DNA from: Bacillota bacterium
GTDB lineage: Bacteria; Bacillota; Clostridia; Acetivibrionales; DSM-1351
Direction of reading: 5' to 3'
Length of the DNA stretch: 64,000 bases
Assembly: GCA_023443515.1 (NCBI GenBank)
Contig: JAEZUC010000176.1
Location: 1-64,000, forward strand
Shown: positions 61,526 through 64,000 of the stretch, piece by piece
How positions within the stretch are numbered: position 1 is the stretch's first letter
Layout: every line of letters begins with the position of its first letter
Made by a program: the position numbers and the translations under genes
The notes under the pieces: model-generated
What the model was told of the DNA's origin: nothing
The model's database searches: none
Seen by the model: only the letters and a program-made list of their open reading frames with translations

Positions 61526-62035
61526 TTGGAGGGAAAAAGCAGCTATTTTATATTATTGGTGATTGTAGCTTTTTTATCTATAACACTTGCTTTCCTTGCA
61601 ATAGGGTTCTTCGTTTTTGGTAATAATGACTCAGGGTCAGATAGGGAAGTAGTTGTTGTAACAGATAAAGTACCGTCCGATGATGAGCTTGCAATAAAAA
61701 CAATTTTTGAAAACAGGAACTTTAACCTTAAAAAGACAGACGACAAACAGGTAGCGGTTATATCTATCAGTGCAAGCATGAAATATTATAAAACCACTGA
61801 TGACATGAGTGAAGAAGAAGTAACCGCAAAGATTGATTTCTATTCAAAAGAAATTAATCAGGCTATAGGCACTTATTTTCAAGGATTAACTCTTGACGAT
61901 GTTAGTCAGCTTGATGCTAAGAATAAAGCTTCTGAATATCTCACAAAAGAGATAAATGAAATATTGACCCAGAATGAAAAAAAGACAAGTCCACTTGTTT
62001 ATAATTTAATCTTTGACTACTGGTTATATCAATAG
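61526..62035 (+). CDS. fliL: FliL, flagellar basal-body-associated protein
   Basis: The 169-residue protein has a single membrane helix at about residues 6-30 and a periplasmic-side stomatin-like FliL domain ending KTSPLVYNLIFDYWLYQ. It surrounds or steadies the stator units. The start is TTG at 61526 after GGGGG with eight to nine bases between; an in-frame TTG-like codon at 61508 precedes that site. fliM follows 11 bases later, the usual fliL-fliM order. Confidence 0.88.
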   Translation: MEGKSSYFILLVIVAFLSITLAFLAIGFFVFGNNDSGSDREVVVVTDKVPSDDELAIKTIFENRNFNLKKTDDKQVAVISISASMKYYKTTDDMSEEEVTAKIDFYSKEINQAIGTYFQGLTLDDVSQLDAKNKASEYLTKEINEILTQNEKKTSPLVYNLIFDYWLYQ

Positions 62036-62046
62036 GGGGTGAGCTT

Positions 62047-63033
62047 GTGGGTGATATACTTTCTCAAAATGAGATTGATGAGCTGCTAAAGGCTTTGACA
62101 ACAGGTGATATAGATGTTCAGCAGATTCAATCAACAAAAACCGAAAAGAAAGTTAAAATTCATGACTTTAAGAAACCGCCTAAGTTTGCAAATGATCATA
62201 AAAGAACATTGCAATTTATCAATGAAAACTATGCGCGACTTGTTCAGTCGTTTTTATCGGGATATTTAAGATCATTGGTACAGGTAGATGTTTTATCGGT
62301 GGATGCACTACAGTATAGTGAATTCAGTAACTCTCTGGCAAACCCAATAATTCTTGGGATAGTTGATTTTACGCCATTAAACGGTTCTGTTATATTTGAA
62401 ATGGATCCAAGCATAGCATATGCCCTGATTGACAGGATTCTTGGGGGCAGGGGTGCGTCAATGGAACGTGTGCGTTCATTTACGGAAATTGAATTGGCTA
62501 TCATCGAAAGGATTATTATACAGATACTCAATTTAATGAGAGAGCCTTGGGAAAGTATAATTGCAATAAAGCCAAGACTAGAAAAAATTGAGACAAACGC
62601 ACAGTTTGCACAGATAATACATCCAAACGAAATGGTTGCTTTGATTACATTGAATGTGGTTGTTGGCGAAGTTAAGGGCATGATTAATATTTGTATTCCG
62701 CATATGACAGTTGAACCTATAATGCCTAAACTCAGTACAAAACTTTGGTTTACAAATGTTGAAAATGAGAAGGTTGAACACAATAAATCCGATATTGAGT
62801 TTAAGATTGAACATACGTATGTTCCGGTCAGGGCAGTATTAGGAAGGACTTCCATAAGCATAAGCGAGTTTCTTGATTTGCAGGGAGGAGATGTTTTGCC
62901 TCTTGATACAAATGTTAATGGAGACCTTGAAATATTGGTAGGTGATTTACCTAAGTTTAATGCTAAACCAGGTGTAAAAAAGAATAAAGTGGCAGTTAAA
63001 ATTACTGAAGTTCTTAGAAGGGAGGAAGATTAA
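62047..63033 (+). CDS. fliM: FliM, flagellar motor switch protein
   Basis: The 328-residue C-ring protein has the N-terminal CheY-P-binding peptide ILSQNEIDELLKAL. The middle CheC-like domain holds RILGGRGASMERVRSFTEIE, and the C-terminal SpoA domain has VRAVLGRTSISISEFLDLQ and ITEVLRREED. The start is GTG at 62047 behind AGGGGGTGA. Its stop overlaps the fliY start in TAATG. Confidence 0.96.
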   Translation: MGDILSQNEIDELLKALTTGDIDVQQIQSTKTEKKVKIHDFKKPPKFANDHKRTLQFINENYARLVQSFLSGYLRSLVQVDVLSVDALQYSEFSNSLANPIILGIVDFTPLNGSVIFEMDPSIAYALIDRILGGRGASMERVRSFTEIELAIIERIIIQILNLMREPWESIIAIKPRLEKIETNAQFAQIIHPNEMVALITLNVVVGEVKGMINICIPHMTVEPIMPKLSTKLWFTNVENEKVEHNKSDIEFKIEHTYVPVRAVLGRTSISISEFLDLQGGDVLPLDTNVNGDLEILVGDLPKFNAKPGVKKNKVAVKITEVLRREED

Positions 63034-64000
63034 TGGGAGATATGCTCACACAAGCAGAAATAGATGCACTATTGAATGGTACTTCCTCTTCAGAAGAACC
63101 AGACGACGCAACAGGCAACAATAGTACAACTCAGGCATTAACATCACAGGAAATTGATGCACTGGGTGAAATTGGAAATATAAGCATGGGTACTTCTGCA
63201 ACGACTTTATTTACTTTATTATCCCAGAAGGTAACAATAACTACTCCTAATGTAACATTATCTACTTGGGAGGAGTTATCCAAGAGCTATTCTTCTCAGT
63301 ACGTTGCTGTAAAAGTAGAATATACAGACGGATTGATTGGCTCTAATCTTTTAATCTTAAAGCAGGATGATGTTAAGATCATTACTGATTTAATGATGGG
63401 AGGAGAAGGTGTCAAAATAGATGGCGATCTGACCGATCTTCATTTAAGTGCAATCAGTGAAGCCATGAATCAAATGATCGGGTCCTCAGCTACATCTATG
63501 TCATCCATGTTTTCCAAGAGGATTGACATATCACCGCCAACGGCTTATACTGTAAGTTTTGACAGCAGCGATCCATATGGCGAATTTAAGCCGGATGAGC
63601 AGTTGGTTAAAATAGCATTTAAAATGGTTGTTGGAAACTTGATTGATAGTGAAATAATGCAGTTGCTTCCAATTAAGTTTGCCAAGGAACTTGTATCATC
63701 TTTGTTGAATTCTACCCAAGTTAAGCAGGAAGCGATAAAAGTTGAACCGCCACAAGCGCCTGTTCCGTCACAGCCGGCTCCTTCGTTCAGTAATCAGAAT
63801 TCATACATCGAGCCACCTGTACAGCCGGTAATGCAACCGCAAATGTCACAGCCGATGATGCAGCAATCTATGCCGAACTTTTGTTATGATGGAGGCTATC
63901 AGGAACCACAGAGACAAAGGTCTCCTGTAAATATTCAGCCTGCACAATTTCAGGCTTTTGATGATGGGCTTTCAGCAACAGAGAAAAAGAACATAAGTCT
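63033..64000 (+). CDS. fliY: FliY, motor switch phosphatase (C-terminus beyond window)
   Basis: The open frame runs from the ATG at 63033, overlapping the fliM stop, to the window end. An N-terminal EIDALL peptide resembles the CheY-P-binding helix. The CheC-type phosphatase domain has both active-site pairs: EIDALGEIGNISMGTSATT and LSAISEAMNQMIGSSATSM. A Pro/Gln/Met-rich linker (about residues 235-300) follows. The FliN/SpoA domain expected next lies outside the window. It dephosphorylates CheY-P at the switch and replaces FliN in Firmicutes motors. Confidence 0.94.
   Translation, partial: MGDMLTQAEIDALLNGTSSSEEPDDATGNNSTTQALTSQEIDALGEIGNISMGTSATTLFTLLSQKVTITTPNVTLSTWEELSKSYSSQYVAVKVEYTDGLIGSNLLILKQDDVKIITDLMMGGEGVKIDGDLTDLHLSAISEAMNQMIGSSATSMSSMFSKRIDISPPTAYTVSFDSSDPYGEFKPDEQLVKIAFKMVVGNLIDSEIMQLLPIKFAKELVSSLLNSTQVKQEAIKVEPPQAPVPSQPAPSFSNQNSYIEPPVQPVMQPQMSQPMMQQSMPNFCYDGGYQEPQRQRSPVNIQPAQFQAFDDGLSATEKKNIS

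Noticed and set aside
62244..62861. 205-codon minus-strand reading frame opposite fliM
   Set aside because: It is the antisense of conserved fliM codons and encodes no recognisable protein.

Overview
The window reads as chromosome of a low-GC, flagellated, endospore-forming member of the Clostridia. The gene repertoire (spoIIGA-sigE-sigG, CotF-type coat protein, AlaRS and TyrRS T-boxes, the ftsQ-sbp-ftsA-ftsZ cluster, a long fla operon) and the protein sequences look most like Ruminiclostridium / cluster III cellulolytic clostridia; that assignment is inference from recalled sequence character, not from a search. There is no CRISPR array, IS element, transposase or phage gene.

Layout. 1-2.7 kb: end of a phosphate ABC transporter (pstC, pstA), a flavin-fold PPOX protein, and pstS behind its own PhoP-box-like promoter. 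2.7-14 kb: cheW, argJ, a HAD phosphatase, T-box-controlled alaS, HIT protein, rpsU-yqeY, a CYTH protein, a YkgJ/PfpI in-frame fusion, a YmfI-like reductase, two membrane proteins and tRNA-Val(GAC). 14-23 kb: ion transport (CNNM/CorC-type protein, Na/Ca exchanger, DUF421/DUF4363 pair, two TrkA/KtrA subunits, TrkH/KtrB) around T-box-controlled tyrS. 23-23.5 kb: two small coat-type proteins.

23.7-35 kb is the most unusual part. The murA gene is cut in two exactly at its catalytic-cysteine motif. The 5' part (23739-24101) ends four codons after Gly-Gly-Cys, and the 3' part (34061-35008) opens just before a second copy of Gly-Gly-Cys and has no usable start codon. About 10 kb of ordinary-looking genes lie between: an ECF sigma/anti-sigma pair, polA, coaE, a lytic transglycosylase, a small unknown gene, a T-box-controlled DAHP synthase, and gatD/murT on the opposite strand. 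Both murA frames are open. Joining them at the shared GGTGG gives a 418-residue protein, the normal MurA length. The complementary join of the two inner ends gives a dyad-symmetric site, as expected for site-specific recombination, yet no recombinase gene lies in the segment.

35-42.6 kb: the division and sporulation cluster ftsQ, sbp, ftsA, ftsZ, spoIIGA, sigE, sigG, ylmC/ymxH, nrdR. 42.8-49.2 kb: comM-like ATPase, dprA, topA, trmFO. 49.2 kb to the window end: one co-directional flagellar operon, flgB flgC fliE fliF fliG fliH fliI fliJ (MotE-like) fliK flgD (TIGR02530-type) flgE flbD fliL fliM fliY, cut by the window edge inside fliY. Many genes from 36 kb onward start with TTG or GTG behind strong Shine-Dalgarno sequences, so several starts were placed downstream of the longest reading frame.
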